From the NCBI RefSeq assembly GCF_003269035.1, contig NZ_QLTK01000020.1, positions 1 through 64,000 of the forward strand: a DNA stretch of 64,000 nucleotides. Reading direction: 5' to 3'. This document shows positions 35,691 to 45,736 of the stretch, piece by piece; position 1 is the first letter of the stretch, and each line of letters starts with the position of its first letter. The DNA is from Paraburkholderia bryophila (GTDB lineage: Bacteria; Pseudomonadota; Gammaproteobacteria; Burkholderiales; Burkholderiaceae). The position numbers and the translations under genes are program-made. The notes under the pieces are model-generated. The model saw nothing but the letters and a program-made list of their open reading frames with translations. It was not told the origin of the DNA and made no database searches.

Positions 35691-38600
35691 CGAAACAGAT
35701 TGCAATTGTGGGGATGGCTTGCCGTTTCCCCGGCCGGGTAGAGAGCCCGGAAGACTTCTGGGCGCTGCTGCGCGACGAAAAAGACGCGGTCACCGAGGTG
35801 CCGGCCGAACGCTTCGGCACGGCGTTCTATCAGCATCCGTCGAAGCGCGAAGCGGGTAAGAGCTATACGTTCTCGGCCGGCGTGCTCGACGACGTCGCCG
35901 GTTTCGACGCCGCGTTCTTCGGCATTTCGCCGCGCGAGGCGCAGCAGATGGACCCGCAGCAGCGGCTGCTGCTCGAACTCGCGTGGGAGACCTTCGAGGA
36001 CGCGGGCGTGCGTCCGCGCGACATGGAAGGGAGCCACTGCGCGGTTTATATCGGCGTGGCGAGTCCGGACTACGGCAATCGTTTCGTCGACGACCTGAAC
36101 GCGGTCGATCCGTATTCGGCAACCGGCAACACGCTCAGCATCGCGTCGAACCGGCTGTCGTATCTGTTCGATCTGCGCGGGCCGAGCGTTTCCGTGGATA
36201 CGGCCTGCTCGTCGTCGCTGGTCGCCTTGCACCAGGCATGTCAGGCACTGCAATCCGGCGACGCCGAGATGGCGCTCGCCGGCGGCGTGAATCTGCTGTT
36301 GCATCCGTTCGGTTTCGTGACGTTCTCGAAGGCCTCGATGCTGTCGCCGCGCGGTCGTTGCCGCGCGTTCGACGCAAGCGGCGATGGCTACGTGCGTTCG
36401 GAAGGCGGCGCGCTGGTGATGCTCAAAACGCTCGAGCGCGCGTTGGCCGACGGCGACACTATCCACGCGGTGATCGCCGGTTCGGGCGTCAACTCGGACG
36501 GCTATTCGCAAGGCGGCATCAGCGTGCCGGGCGCGGCCACCCAGGCGGCGCTGCTGCGCACCGTGTACGACCGCGCGGGCGTCGATCCGCGTTCGCTCGC
36601 GTATGTCGAGGCGCACGGCACGGGCACGGCGGTCGGCGATCCGATCGAAGCGCGCGCGCTGATGGAGGTGGCGTCGGCGGGGCGCGAGGTTGACCGGCCG
36701 TTGTTGATCGGCTCGGTGAAGACCAACGTGGGCCACCTGGAAACCGCGTCGGGCATGGCCGGCCTGATCAAGGCGATTCTGTGCCTGAAGCATCGCGCGG
36801 TGCCGAAGACGCTGCATTTCGACACCCCCAATCCGGCGATCGATTTCGTCGGCGGCCGCCTGCGCGTGGTGGATCGCCTGACGCCGCTCGATAGCGACGG
36901 GCAGCCGCTCACGATCGGCGTCAACTCGTTCGGCTTCGGCGGGACGAATGCGCACGTCGTGCTGCAAGAAGCGCCGGGTGCTGTCGCCGCGGCGCAAGCG
37001 GCCGGCGGCAAGCATCACGAACCCGACAACGCCAACGACGCTGTTAGCGACACCGCGCCGCTGCCGCTTATCCTCTCGACCCGTTCAGCCGCCGCGCTAC
37101 CGGCACTGGCCGCGCGCTATCTGGCCGCGCTCGGCAAGGGCACGCCATGGAACACGCTCGCGTCGAACGCGGCGCATCGCCGGCAATGGTTGAAGTACCG
37201 CGCGGTCATCGCGCCGGCAACTTTGGACGAAGCGCGCGCGGCACTCGACGCGCTGATCGCGCCGACACCGGATCACACGGCCACGGCGCTCGTACAAGGC
37301 GACACACCCAGCGACGACACACGCCTCGCGCTGGTGTTCTCCGGCAACGGTTCGCAGTGGGCCGGCATGGGCAAGCAGTTGCTCGAGCAGGAACCCGCAT
37401 TCGGCGCCGCGCTCGCCGAACTCGACGCGATGTGGTGCGCCGACGGTAGCCCGTCGCTGGTCGACGCGTTGCGCGAAGGCGTGAGCGCCACGCTGCTCGA
37501 AGCCACCGAACACGCGCAGCCGTTGCTGTTCGCGCTACAGGTCGGCGTGGTGCGCGTGATCGAAGCGCGCGGCGTCGGCTTCGACGTGTGCCTCGGCCAC
37601 AGCGTCGGCGAAGTCGCCGCCGCGTGGGCCTCGGGCGCACTGACGCTGGCGCAGGCCGTCCACGTCATCAAGATTCGTAGTCGCGCTCAGGCCGCGACGC
37701 GCGGCACCGGCCGCATGGCCGCGGCCGGTCTCGGCGAAACCGCCATGCGCACGCTGCTCGCGCAACTCGGTGTGGATGCCGAGGTGGAAGTGGCGGGCGT
37801 GAACAGCCCGCAAGCGGTGACGCTAGCGGGTCCGCTCGACGCCTTGCAACGGGTCGAAGCGGCAGTGAAGGAAAGCGGCCGCTTTTTCCAGATGCTGGAT
37901 CTCGACTACGCATTCCACAGCCGCCAGATGAATCCGATCGAGCCGGGCGTGCTGCAGGGCCTCGCCGATCTGAAACCGGGCGCGGCGACGCGCGGTTTCG
38001 TGTCGACCGTCACGGGCGCCGAACTCGCGGGCACCGAACTCGACGCGCATTACTGGTGGCGCAATATCCGCGAGCCGGTGCGTTTCGGCGACGCTATTGC
38101 GCAGGTGGCGCAAACCGGCGTGCGGCTGTTCCTCGAAGTCGGCCCGCACTCGATTCTGCGCACCTATGTGACGCAAACGCTGGACGACGTCCGCGTCAGC
38201 GGCCGCTCGCTGCCCACGCTCAAGCGCCATCACGACAGCGCGCGGATGCTGCAGCAGGCCCTCCACGCGGCGATCGCGAACGGCGCGCGCGTCGACCTGC
38301 AGCGCTTCGCACCGGCGGGCACGCACGCGCCACTGCCGTCGTATCCGTGGCAGCACGAACGCTACTGGCTCGGCCCGACCGCCGAAGCCTACAACCTGGT
38401 CAATCGGCGCCGCGAACATCCGCTGCTGGGCTACCGTCTGCACGAACACGCGCTTGCGTGGGAAAACCAGCTCGATCCGGCCGGTTTGCCGATGCTCGCC
38501 GATCACGTGGTCGATGGCGGCGTGGCGTTCCCGGGAGCGGGTTACGTCGAGATGGCGCTGGCCGCCGCGCGCGTGCATTTCGGCACCGCGAGCTGCGCGG

Positions 38601-41600
38601 TGGAGAACCTCGAAATCCGTCTGCCGGTGGTGTTCCAGCCTCAGCATTCGAAGCTGTTCCGCTTCACCGTCGACGTTCGCACCGCGAGCTTCACGATCGA
38701 AACGCGCGACCGCATGTCCGACGAAGCGTGGTCGCTCAACGTCACGGGGCGTCTGCTCGCGAGCGGTTGCGCGCTGGGCGACGAAGCGGCGGCGAGCCGC
38801 CTGCCGGCCGCCACGCTGACCGGCCTGTTCGCGCAGCCGGCCATGTCCGGCGCCACGCTGTACGACAACACCATGGCGATCGGCCTGACGTACGGCCCGG
38901 CCTTCCAGTGGGTGCGCTCGGTGCACGTCGACGCTGACGCCGACATCGCGCTCGCGGAAGTAGACGTACCTGCCGTGCTTGCGCAAGCGCCGGCCGACCT
39001 CGGTGCCTATGCGTTGCATCCGGCCTTGATGGATAGCGGTTTTCATCCGCTGTTCGCGCTGCTCGCGGCGGGAGATCGAAGCGGCCTCGACCATGCCGCG
39101 TATGTGCCGGTGCAACTCGGCCGCATCGACTATCTGCGCGGCGAGGCGATCCGCTACGTGCTCGCGCGGATCGAGCGGCGCAGCCCGCACTCGGTGGTGG
39201 CATCGTTCGAATTCGCCGACGCGCAAGGTGCGATCGTCGCGCGGCTGGGGGCCTGCCGGTTCCGCCGCGTCGATCTGAAGGGCCGCCGTCAGCAGGCGCC
39301 CGCGCGTTATACCTATATCGTCGAGGCCAAACCGCTCGCCGCCGATATCGACGCGCACACGCTGCCCGAACCGGCCGCGTTGCTGGCCGATGCCGCCGCC
39401 GCGCTCGCCGCCCGCGAAGATCAGCCGCGCCGCCATGCGCATCTGACCGAAATGCTGCCGCTGCTCGACGTGCTGGCCGGCGCTTACGCGCTGCAGGCGC
39501 TCGACGCGCTGCAGGTGTTCGAGCACGCGGCGCTGCCCGATTGCGCGCATCCCGCGTTGCTCGCGCGGCTCGCGCAGATCGCCGTGGAAGACGGTCTCGC
39601 AACGCGCGACGGCGCCCGTCTCGTGCGCGACGACGCGGCCTGCGCGAACCTGCCCGGCATCGACGAACTGTGGCGCGAGCTGATCGCGCAATCGCCCGCG
39701 CACGTGGCCGAGCTGACGCTGCTCGCGCATTGCGGCGCGGCGCTGCCGGCCGTGTTGCGCGGCGAGGTGAGCGGCGCGCGGATTCTGCCGCCGTCGCGCA
39801 GCAGTCTGGTCGAACATTTTTTCGAAGCCTCGCCGACGTGGGCTCACGTCAACGCGCTGGCCGGCGAGTGTCTGCATCGGGCGATCGAAGGCTGGAACGA
39901 GCCGCGCCGTCTGCGCGTGCTCGAGCTGGATTCGCCGTCGAGCGACGTGTTGCAGCCGCTGGCGATTCACGTGCCGGTGTCGCGCTGCGATTACACGATC
40001 GCGGGCACGCACGAACAATTGAGCGGCTTCGACGCGAGCGGGCATCCGTCGGTGCATATCGCCACCATCGAGTTCGGCGAGACGCCACGTCTGTCCGGCA
40101 TCGAGTCGGGCGAGCGCTACGATCTGGTCGTCGCGAGCCACGTGCTGGCGGCGCAGGCCGAGCCGCGCGCGCTGCTCGCCGCGCTGCGCGGCTGGCTCGC
40201 GCCGGGTGCGCTGGTGGTCGTCACGGAGCCGCGCAACAGCCGCTTCGCCGACATCGTGTTCGATCTCGATGCGGAGGCCGCGCATGCGAACGCGCGCCGC
40301 GCGGCATGGTTGTCGCCGCAAGCGCTGACGAAGCAGCTCGAAGCGGCCGGCTTCGAACAGGTCACGCGACACAGTGAACAACATCTGGATCTGGAAGGCG
40401 CGCCTACGCTGATCGTGGCGCGCGAACCGCAAGCGGTCTCGCGCGTCGCCGGGGTCAACCCGGCGGCACAGGCGCAGCCCGTACATTGGTCCCTGCTATA
40501 CGCAGCGGATAGCGTGGATAGTGCCGGCAACGACACGCTAGCCGCCACGTTACAAGCCGCCGGCCATTCGACCTCGACGACGACGCTGCTCACCTTGCGT
40601 CACGACATGAGCAGACTGGCCGCCCCGGCCGGCCACGTTCATCACGTGGTGTTCATCGCACCGGATCACAGCCTGTCCGCGAACGCGGACGGCGCCGACG
40701 TGATGCTCGCGCAGCAACACACCACGCTCGCGCTGGCCCAGCTCGTGCGCGATCTCACGGCAGTGGCCGGCATCATGCAGCCGCAACTGTGGATCGTCAC
40801 GCGTGGCGGCGCGCCGCTTGCGGCGCCGTTCGCGCAGGCCGCCACGCTGCGTCCCGAGCAGGCGGCGATGTGGGGTCTGGGCCGCGTGCTGGCCAACGAA
40901 CATCCGGAGTTGGCGTCGCGTCTGATCGATGTTTGCGCCGGCTGCCGCGACGCGGGCGCGCTACTGGCGCGCGAGCTGCTGGCCTCCGACGGTGAAGAAG
41001 AAGTGCTGCTGACGCCGCATGGCCGTTACGTGCCGCGCATGTTGCCGGCCGCGAGCGCCGCGTTGCGCGACAAGGACGCCGCGCCGCTGCGCGCGCAGAA
41101 CCAGGCCGCGGTGCTGGGTTTCGCGTCGCCGGGTTCGTTGCGCAACCTCGAATGGTTCGGCTTGCCGCCGCGCGAACTCGCGCCAGACGAAGTCGAAATC
41201 GAGCCGGTCGCCACCGGCCTGAACTTCCGCGACGTGATGTACGCGATGGGCCTGCTGTCCGACGAAGCGGTCGAAAACGGCTTCGCCGGCGCGACCATCG
41301 GTATGGAATTGTCCGGCCGTGTCGCGCGCGTGGGGCGCGACGTCGCGCGGTTCGCGCCGGGCGACGCGGTGCTGGGTTTCGCACCAGCGTCGTTCGCGAG
41401 CCATGTGTGGACCAAGGCCGAGGCGATCGCGCACAAACCGGCGCGTCTCACGTTCGAAGAAGCGGCCACCGTGCCGACCACCTTCTTCACCGCGTACTAC
41501 GCGCTGTGCGAGTTGGCGCGTCTGCGTCGCGGCGAGCGCGTGCTGGTGCACGGCGCGGCGGGTGGCGTGGGCATCGCGGCGATCCAGCTGGCGCGCCATC

Positions 41601-43402
41601 TCGGCGCGGAAGTGTTCGCCACGGCGGGCAGCCGCGAGAAGCGCGAATTCGTGCGCCTGCTCGGCGCGGATCACGTGTTCGATTCGCGCAGCCTCGCGTT
41701 CGCCGATGAGATTCGCGAACGCACGCAAGGCGCCGGCATCGACATCGTGCTGAATTCGCTGGCCGGTGAGGCGATGGTGCGCAGCATCGACACGCTGCGT
41801 CCGTTCGGCCGTTTTCTCGAACTCGGCAAGCGCGATTTCTACGAGAACAGCCGCATCGGGTTGCGTCCGTTCCGTAACAACATCAGCTATTTCGGCATCG
41901 ACGCGGATCAATTGATGAGCGCGTTGCCGGGTCTGACCGCGCGTCTGTTCGACGACGTCATGCAACTGTTCGCGGATGGCGTGCTGCATCCGCTGCCGTA
42001 TCGCGCGTTTCCGGCCGAGCGGGTCGAGGAAGCGTTCCGGCATATGCAGCAGGCGCGTCAGATCGGCAAGATTCTCGTGACCTATCCGGCCGGCACGCCG
42101 AGCCCGGCGCGCGCGGGCTCCGCCGCGGCGGCGCTGCGACTCGATCCGGCGGCGGCGTATCTGATCGTCGGCGGCACCGGCGGTCTGGGCTTTGCCACCG
42201 CCCGCTGGATGATGTCGCGCGGCGCGCGGCATCTGACGCTGGCCAGCCGTTCCGGCACGCTGACGCCGGAGTTCGCCGCGCAAGCCGCGCGCTGGCACGA
42301 CGAAAACGGCACCCAGGTGCATGTCGCCGCGTGCGACGTTACCGACGCTGCGGCGCTCGATCTGCTGCTCGCGGAGATCGGCCAGCGCGGCACGCCGCTT
42401 AAAGGCGTGCTGCATTCGGCGATGGTGATCGACGACGGTCTCGTGCGCAATCTCGACGACGCGCGTTTCGCCGCCGTGCTCGCGCCGAAGCTGGCGGGCG
42501 CGTGGAATCTGCACCAGGCCACGCGCGACGCGGCGCTCGATTTCTTCGTGGTCTATTCGTCGGCGACGACCTTCCTCGGCAATCCGGGGCAAGCGAGCTA
42601 CGTGGCGGCCAACAGTTTCCTCGAAGCGCTGGTCGTGCAACGTCGCGCGGCCGGTCTGGCAGGCACGTACATGGCCTGGGGGCCGCTCGACGACGTCGGC
42701 TTCCTGGCACGCAATGCGGAAACGCGCGAAGCGTTGCAGGCGCGCATCGGCGGTCTGTCGATCACGTCGGTGGAAGCACTGCATGCGCTCGAACGCGCGC
42801 TGCTCGACGTCGACGCGGGCGAAGCCGTGGTGCGGCTCGACTGGCAAGCGCTGTCGCTCGGCATGCCGGCGGCGCGGGCGCGCCGTTACACCGAATTGCA
42901 CGCGCGCGGCAGTCACGAACCGGCACGCCAGGGCGGCGCGCGGATGCGCGATCAGATTGCCGGCCTGCCGTTCGCGGAGGCGCTGCATCTGGTGGAAGAA
43001 ACCTTGCAGGCGCAGATCGCGCGCATCCTGCACATGTCGCCGGAAAAAATCGAAACCGGCCGCTCGATCCTCGACATGGGGATGGATTCGCTGATGGGTA
43101 TGGAACTCGGCATGGCGGTGGAAGAGAGCTTCCAGGTGAAGCTCTCCATCATGACCATGGCCGAAGGTGCGACCGTGCATTCGCTCGCGCAGCGCATCGT
43201 CGAGTCGATCCAGACACAGGACGAGACGGCGGACAACGGCGTCGCGGCGCAGGTGGCGGCGGTCGCCGCACAACATGCGCTCGACGTCGGCGCGCATGCC
43301 CTGGCCGATGTCGCGGACGCCATGTCGGCGCAAGCCGGTGCGCTGTCCTCGCCGGCGCCGTCGTCGTCCGCGCAGTCCGACGTCACGACGGAGCTCGTCT
43401 GA
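35687..43402 (+). CDS. wcbR: Single-module reducing type I polyketide/fatty acid synthase, WcbR-like
   Basis: A 2571-residue multienzyme. Domain order: KS 1-430 (C174 in DTACSSS, H310, H350); AT about 548-860 (S639 in GHSVGE, DYAFHS suggesting malonyl); DH about 910-1130 (H940 in DHVVDGGVAFP, D1116); a degenerate methyltransferase-like region about 1220-1590; ER about 1815-2140 (HGAAGGVGIAAIQLA near 1955); KR about 2155-2370 (GGTGGLG, Y2305); ACP about 2430-2515 (S2468 in GMDSLMG). All reducing domains look active, so the product should be a saturated chain built iteratively. There is no thioesterase. No phosphopantetheinyl transferase is encoded nearby. It corresponds to wcbR of the B. pseudomallei capsule cluster. 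Start overlaps wcbQ by four bases. Confidence 0.93.
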   Translation: MTKQIAIVGMACRFPGRVESPEDFWALLRDEKDAVTEVPAERFGTAFYQHPSKREAGKSYTFSAGVLDDVAGFDAAFFGISPREAQQMDPQQRLLLELAWETFEDAGVRPRDMEGSHCAVYIGVASPDYGNRFVDDLNAVDPYSATGNTLSIASNRLSYLFDLRGPSVSVDTACSSSLVALHQACQALQSGDAEMALAGGVNLLLHPFGFVTFSKASMLSPRGRCRAFDASGDGYVRSEGGALVMLKTLERALADGDTIHAVIAGSGVNSDGYSQGGISVPGAATQAALLRTVYDRAGVDPRSLAYVEAHGTGTAVGDPIEARALMEVASAGREVDRPLLIGSVKTNVGHLETASGMAGLIKAILCLKHRAVPKTLHFDTPNPAIDFVGGRLRVVDRLTPLDSDGQPLTIGVNSFGFGGTNAHVVLQEAPGAVAAAQAAGGKHHEPDNANDAVSDTAPLPLILSTRSAAALPALAARYLAALGKGTPWNTLASNAAHRRQWLKYRAVIAPATLDEARAALDALIAPTPDHTATALVQGDTPSDDTRLALVFSGNGSQWAGMGKQLLEQEPAFGAALAELDAMWCADGSPSLVDALREGVSATLLEATEHAQPLLFALQVGVVRVIEARGVGFDVCLGHSVGEVAAAWASGALTLAQAVHVIKIRSRAQAATRGTGRMAAAGLGETAMRTLLAQLGVDAEVEVAGVNSPQAVTLAGPLDALQRVEAAVKESGRFFQMLDLDYAFHSRQMNPIEPGVLQGLADLKPGAATRGFVSTVTGAELAGTELDAHYWWRNIREPVRFGDAIAQVAQTGVRLFLEVGPHSILRTYVTQTLDDVRVSGRSLPTLKRHHDSARMLQQALHAAIANGARVDLQRFAPAGTHAPLPSYPWQHERYWLGPTAEAYNLVNRRREHPLLGYRLHEHALAWENQLDPAGLPMLADHVVDGGVAFPGAGYVEMALAAARVHFGTASCAVENLEIRLPVVFQPQHSKLFRFTVDVRTASFTIETRDRMSDEAWSLNVTGRLLASGCALGDEAAASRLPAATLTGLFAQPAMSGATLYDNTMAIGLTYGPAFQWVRSVHVDADADIALAEVDVPAVLAQAPADLGAYALHPALMDSGFHPLFALLAAGDRSGLDHAAYVPVQLGRIDYLRGEAIRYVLARIERRSPHSVVASFEFADAQGAIVARLGACRFRRVDLKGRRQQAPARYTYIVEAKPLAADIDAHTLPEPAALLADAAAALAAREDQPRRHAHLTEMLPLLDVLAGAYALQALDALQVFEHAALPDCAHPALLARLAQIAVEDGLATRDGARLVRDDAACANLPGIDELWRELIAQSPAHVAELTLLAHCGAALPAVLRGEVSGARILPPSRSSLVEHFFEASPTWAHVNALAGECLHRAIEGWNEPRRLRVLELDSPSSDVLQPLAIHVPVSRCDYTIAGTHEQLSGFDASGHPSVHIATIEFGETPRLSGIESGERYDLVVASHVLAAQAEPRALLAALRGWLAPGALVVVTEPRNSRFADIVFDLDAEAAHANARRAAWLSPQALTKQLEAAGFEQVTRHSEQHLDLEGAPTLIVAREPQAVSRVAGVNPAAQAQPVHWSLLYAADSVDSAGNDTLAATLQAAGHSTSTTTLLTLRHDMSRLAAPAGHVHHVVFIAPDHSLSANADGADVMLAQQHTTLALAQLVRDLTAVAGIMQPQLWIVTRGGAPLAAPFAQAATLRPEQAAMWGLGRVLANEHPELASRLIDVCAGCRDAGALLARELLASDGEEEVLLTPHGRYVPRMLPAASAALRDKDAAPLRAQNQAAVLGFASPGSLRNLEWFGLPPRELAPDEVEIEPVATGLNFRDVMYAMGLLSDEAVENGFAGATIGMELSGRVARVGRDVARFAPGDAVLGFAPASFASHVWTKAEAIAHKPARLTFEEAATVPTTFFTAYYALCELARLRRGERVLVHGAAGGVGIAAIQLARHLGAEVFATAGSREKREFVRLLGADHVFDSRSLAFADEIRERTQGAGIDIVLNSLAGEAMVRSIDTLRPFGRFLELGKRDFYENSRIGLRPFRNNISYFGIDADQLMSALPGLTARLFDDVMQLFADGVLHPLPYRAFPAERVEEAFRHMQQARQIGKILVTYPAGTPSPARAGSAAAALRLDPAAAYLIVGGTGGLGFATARWMMSRGARHLTLASRSGTLTPEFAAQAARWHDENGTQVHVAACDVTDAAALDLLLAEIGQRGTPLKGVLHSAMVIDDGLVRNLDDARFAAVLAPKLAGAWNLHQATRDAALDFFVVYSSATTFLGNPGQASYVAANSFLEALVVQRRAAGLAGTYMAWGPLDDVGFLARNAETREALQARIGGLSITSVEALHALERALLDVDAGEAVVRLDWQALSLGMPAARARRYTELHARGSHEPARQGGARMRDQIAGLPFAEALHLVEETLQAQIARILHMSPEKIETGRSILDMGMDSLMGMELGMAVEESFQVKLSIMTMAEGATVHSLAQRIVESIQTQDETADNGVAAQVAAVAAQHALDVGAHALADVADAMSAQAGALSSPAPSSSAQSDVTTELV

Positions 43403-44316
43403 TCGGCGCGCCGACCGGCTGGCGGGATCGCGAAGGCACGCTCGCCCGCGAGCTGAGCTTGAGCGGTCACGGCCTGCACACCGGCCGTCGCGTGAACGTG
43501 CGAATTCTGCCGGGTAACGCCGACAGTCCGCGCGGCATCGTGTTCCGGCGCATGCGGGACGGCCGCGTGCTTGCGGAACTGCCGGTGAGTCCGTCGCTGC
43601 GGCGCGGTCAGCCGCTGTGCACCATGCTCGAAACGGGCGACGGTGTGCGGGTGCGCACCGTCGAGCATCTGCTCGCGTCGCTGCTGACCTGCGAGATCGA
43701 TCGCGCGACAGTCGAGCTGGATGCCGAGGAAGTGCCCATTCTCGACGGCAGCGCGCAGCCGTGGATCGATGCGATCCGCGCGTGCGGCCGCATTGATTTG
43801 CCGCACGCCAAGCGCTTCATTCGGGTGCTGCGGCCGGTGAGGATCGCCGACGGTGCGGGCACGCGCGACGAACGCAGCATTTCGATCGAACCGTCGGCGG
43901 ACTACGAAATGACGGTGCGTAACGATCTGAAGGGCTTCGGCGAACTGCGCTGGGACGGCGCGCTGACACCCGCGAGTTTCGCTGAACAGATCGCGCCGTC
44001 GCGTTCGTATGGCCGCGTCAAATGGGCGATTCCCGCGATTCTCGCGGGCTACGTGCGCGGGATGCCGATTTTGCGCGGCGCACGCCTGTCGTGTACCGCG
44101 GCGATCGTGGGCAACCGCGTGGTGGGCGGCATGCGCGTGCCCGACGAATTCGTGCGGCACCGCGTGCTCGACCTGGTGGGCGATCTGGCGATGGCCGGCG
44201 CGCCGTTGCTCGGTCGCGTGAACGCGCTGCGGCCGAGTCACGAGATGAACTACCGGCTGGTTGCCGAACTGCTTGCCACGCCGCACGCGTGGGAGTGGGC
44301 CGAATTCACGGCTTGA
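43399..44316 (+). CDS. wcbS: LpxC-family deacetylase paralogue, WcbS-like
   Basis: A 305-residue member of the UDP-3-O-acyl-GlcNAc deacetylase family. All zinc and catalytic residues expected for LpxC are present: E89-H90 in TVEHLL, H254 and D258 in RHRVLD, and H281 in RPSHEMN. The N-terminal GHGLHTG block is intact. No ATG, GTG or TTG lies near the expected N-terminus. CTG at 43399, overlapping the wcbR stop and preceded by GGAG with 5 bases of spacing, is the best start; ATC 43402 is the alternative. Housekeeping LpxC is normally encoded in the division/cell-wall cluster, so this is a dedicated copy, likely deacetylating an intermediate of the capsule lipid. Confidence 0.8.
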   Translation: MIGAPTGWRDREGTLARELSLSGHGLHTGRRVNVRILPGNADSPRGIVFRRMRDGRVLAELPVSPSLRRGQPLCTMLETGDGVRVRTVEHLLASLLTCEIDRATVELDAEEVPILDGSAQPWIDAIRACGRIDLPHAKRFIRVLRPVRIADGAGTRDERSISIEPSADYEMTVRNDLKGFGELRWDGALTPASFAEQIAPSRSYGRVKWAIPAILAGYVRGMPILRGARLSCTAAIVGNRVVGGMRVPDEFVRHRVLDLVGDLAMAGAPLLGRVNALRPSHEMNYRLVAELLATPHAWEWAEFTA

Positions 44317-44381
44317 ATGTCACCCGCGTATCGCTAGCGGATCGCCGGCAGGCTGACTGGTTACGAGGTTATCGGAACACT

Positions 44382-45719
44382 ATGGGATTGGGCGACAACA
44401 TCCGCCAGCAACTCGCCGCGAAGGCGTTGATGCGGCAACTGGAACGCGTCTCCGAGGAAGCGCAGACGCCGGGCGCGCCGTTGGCCGCGGCCGGCCCGCG
44501 CGCGGCGCAGGACGCCTCGCGCGCCGCGCTGTGCAGCTTCGAGACGATGCCCGGCTATCAGCAGGTCGAGATCTTGCGGCAGATGGGCGAAAAACTGCGG
44601 GTGCAGTCGCCGTTCTTCCGCGTGCATGACGGCATTGCGGGCGCCACCACGCAGATCGGTGGCGCCGAGTATCTGAACTACGCGAACTACAACTACCTGG
44701 GCCTGGCCGGCGATCCGCTGGTGTCGGCGCGCGCCAAGGAAGCGATCGACCGTTACGGCACCTCGGCGTCGGCGAGCCGGATGGTGGCGGGCGAACGGCC
44801 GGTGCAGCGCGAACTGGAAAGGGCGCTCGCGTCGTTCTACGAAGTCGACGATTGCGTGGTGTTCGTGAGCGGTCACGCGACCAACGTGACGGTGATCGGC
44901 TCGCTGTTCGGACCGGGCGACCTGATCGTGCACGATTCGCTCGCGCATAACAGCATCGTGCAGGGCGCGCAATTGAGCGGCGCGAAACGCCTGAGCTTCG
45001 CGCACAACGACTGGCAGGCGCTCGACGCGCTGCTGGCGCGCGTTCGCCACGACTACCGGCGGGTGCTGATCGCGATCGAAGGGCTGTACAGCATGGACGG
45101 CGATATTCCCGATCTGGCGCAGTTCGTCGCCATCAAGCGGCGCCATGCGGCGTTCCTGATGGTCGACGAAGCGCACTCGCTCGGCGTGCTGGGCGAGCGT
45201 GGCCTGGGCGTGCGCGAACAGTGCGGCGTGGCGAGCGACGATGTGGATATCTGGATGGGCACGCTCAGCAAAACGCTGGCGGGCTGCGGCGGTTTTATCG
45301 CCGGCTCGCAGGCGCTGATCGATATTCTGCGGCATCTGGCGCCGGGCTTTCTGTATAGCGTGGGTCTCGCGCCGTCGCTCGCGGCGGCGTCGCTGGCCGC
45401 GCTGGAACGTCTTGTCGCGGAACCGGAACGCGTGGCGCAATTGCGCGCGCGCGGCCGCCAGTTTCTCGACGAAGCACGCGCGGCCGGGCTCGACACCGGC
45501 AAGAGCGCGGGCTATGCGGTCGTGCCGATCATTACCGGCAGCACCTTGAAAGCCGCGCAATGGGCCAACGCGATGTTTGCCGACGGTATCAACGTGCAGC
45601 CGATTTTCTATCCGGCCGTTGAAGAAAAGGCCGCACGTCTGCGGTTTTTCATCTGCTCGACGCACGCGCCCGAGCAGATCAGCCGAACCATCGCGGCGCT
45701 CAAGCGCCTGCCACGCTAA
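44382..45719 (+). CDS. wcbT: PLP-dependent alpha-oxoamine synthase, WcbT-like
   Basis: A 445-residue enzyme of the AONS/serine palmitoyltransferase/KBL family, which condenses an acyl thioester with an amino acid and loses CO2. Visible: SGHATNVTVIGSLFG, His in DSLAHNSIVQG, VDEAHSLGVLGERGLG, and the PLP lysine K297 in GTLSKTLAG. About 55 extra N-terminal residues precede the fold and could dock with the PKS acyl carrier domain. Located 65 bases after wcbS in the PKS operon, it is the obvious candidate to release the PKS product. Older annotations call WcbT an acyl-CoA transferase. The amino acid substrate cannot be read from the sequence. Confidence 0.87.
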   Translation: MGLGDNIRQQLAAKALMRQLERVSEEAQTPGAPLAAAGPRAAQDASRAALCSFETMPGYQQVEILRQMGEKLRVQSPFFRVHDGIAGATTQIGGAEYLNYANYNYLGLAGDPLVSARAKEAIDRYGTSASASRMVAGERPVQRELERALASFYEVDDCVVFVSGHATNVTVIGSLFGPGDLIVHDSLAHNSIVQGAQLSGAKRLSFAHNDWQALDALLARVRHDYRRVLIAIEGLYSMDGDIPDLAQFVAIKRRHAAFLMVDEAHSLGVLGERGLGVREQCGVASDDVDIWMGTLSKTLAGCGGFIAGSQALIDILRHLAPGFLYSVGLAPSLAAASLAALERLVAEPERVAQLRARGRQFLDEARAAGLDTGKSAGYAVVPIITGSTLKAAQWANAMFADGINVQPIFYPAVEEKAARLRFFICSTHAPEQISRTIAALKRLPR

Positions 45720-45736
45720 ACAGAAGCCATTCCGCC

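Noticed and set aside
37823..43333. Very long open frames (887 and 790 codons) on the strand opposite the PKS gene
   Set aside because: They are mirror frames of a high-GC coding sequence, Arg/His-rich, with no recognisable domain, and the plus strand encodes a complete PKS.
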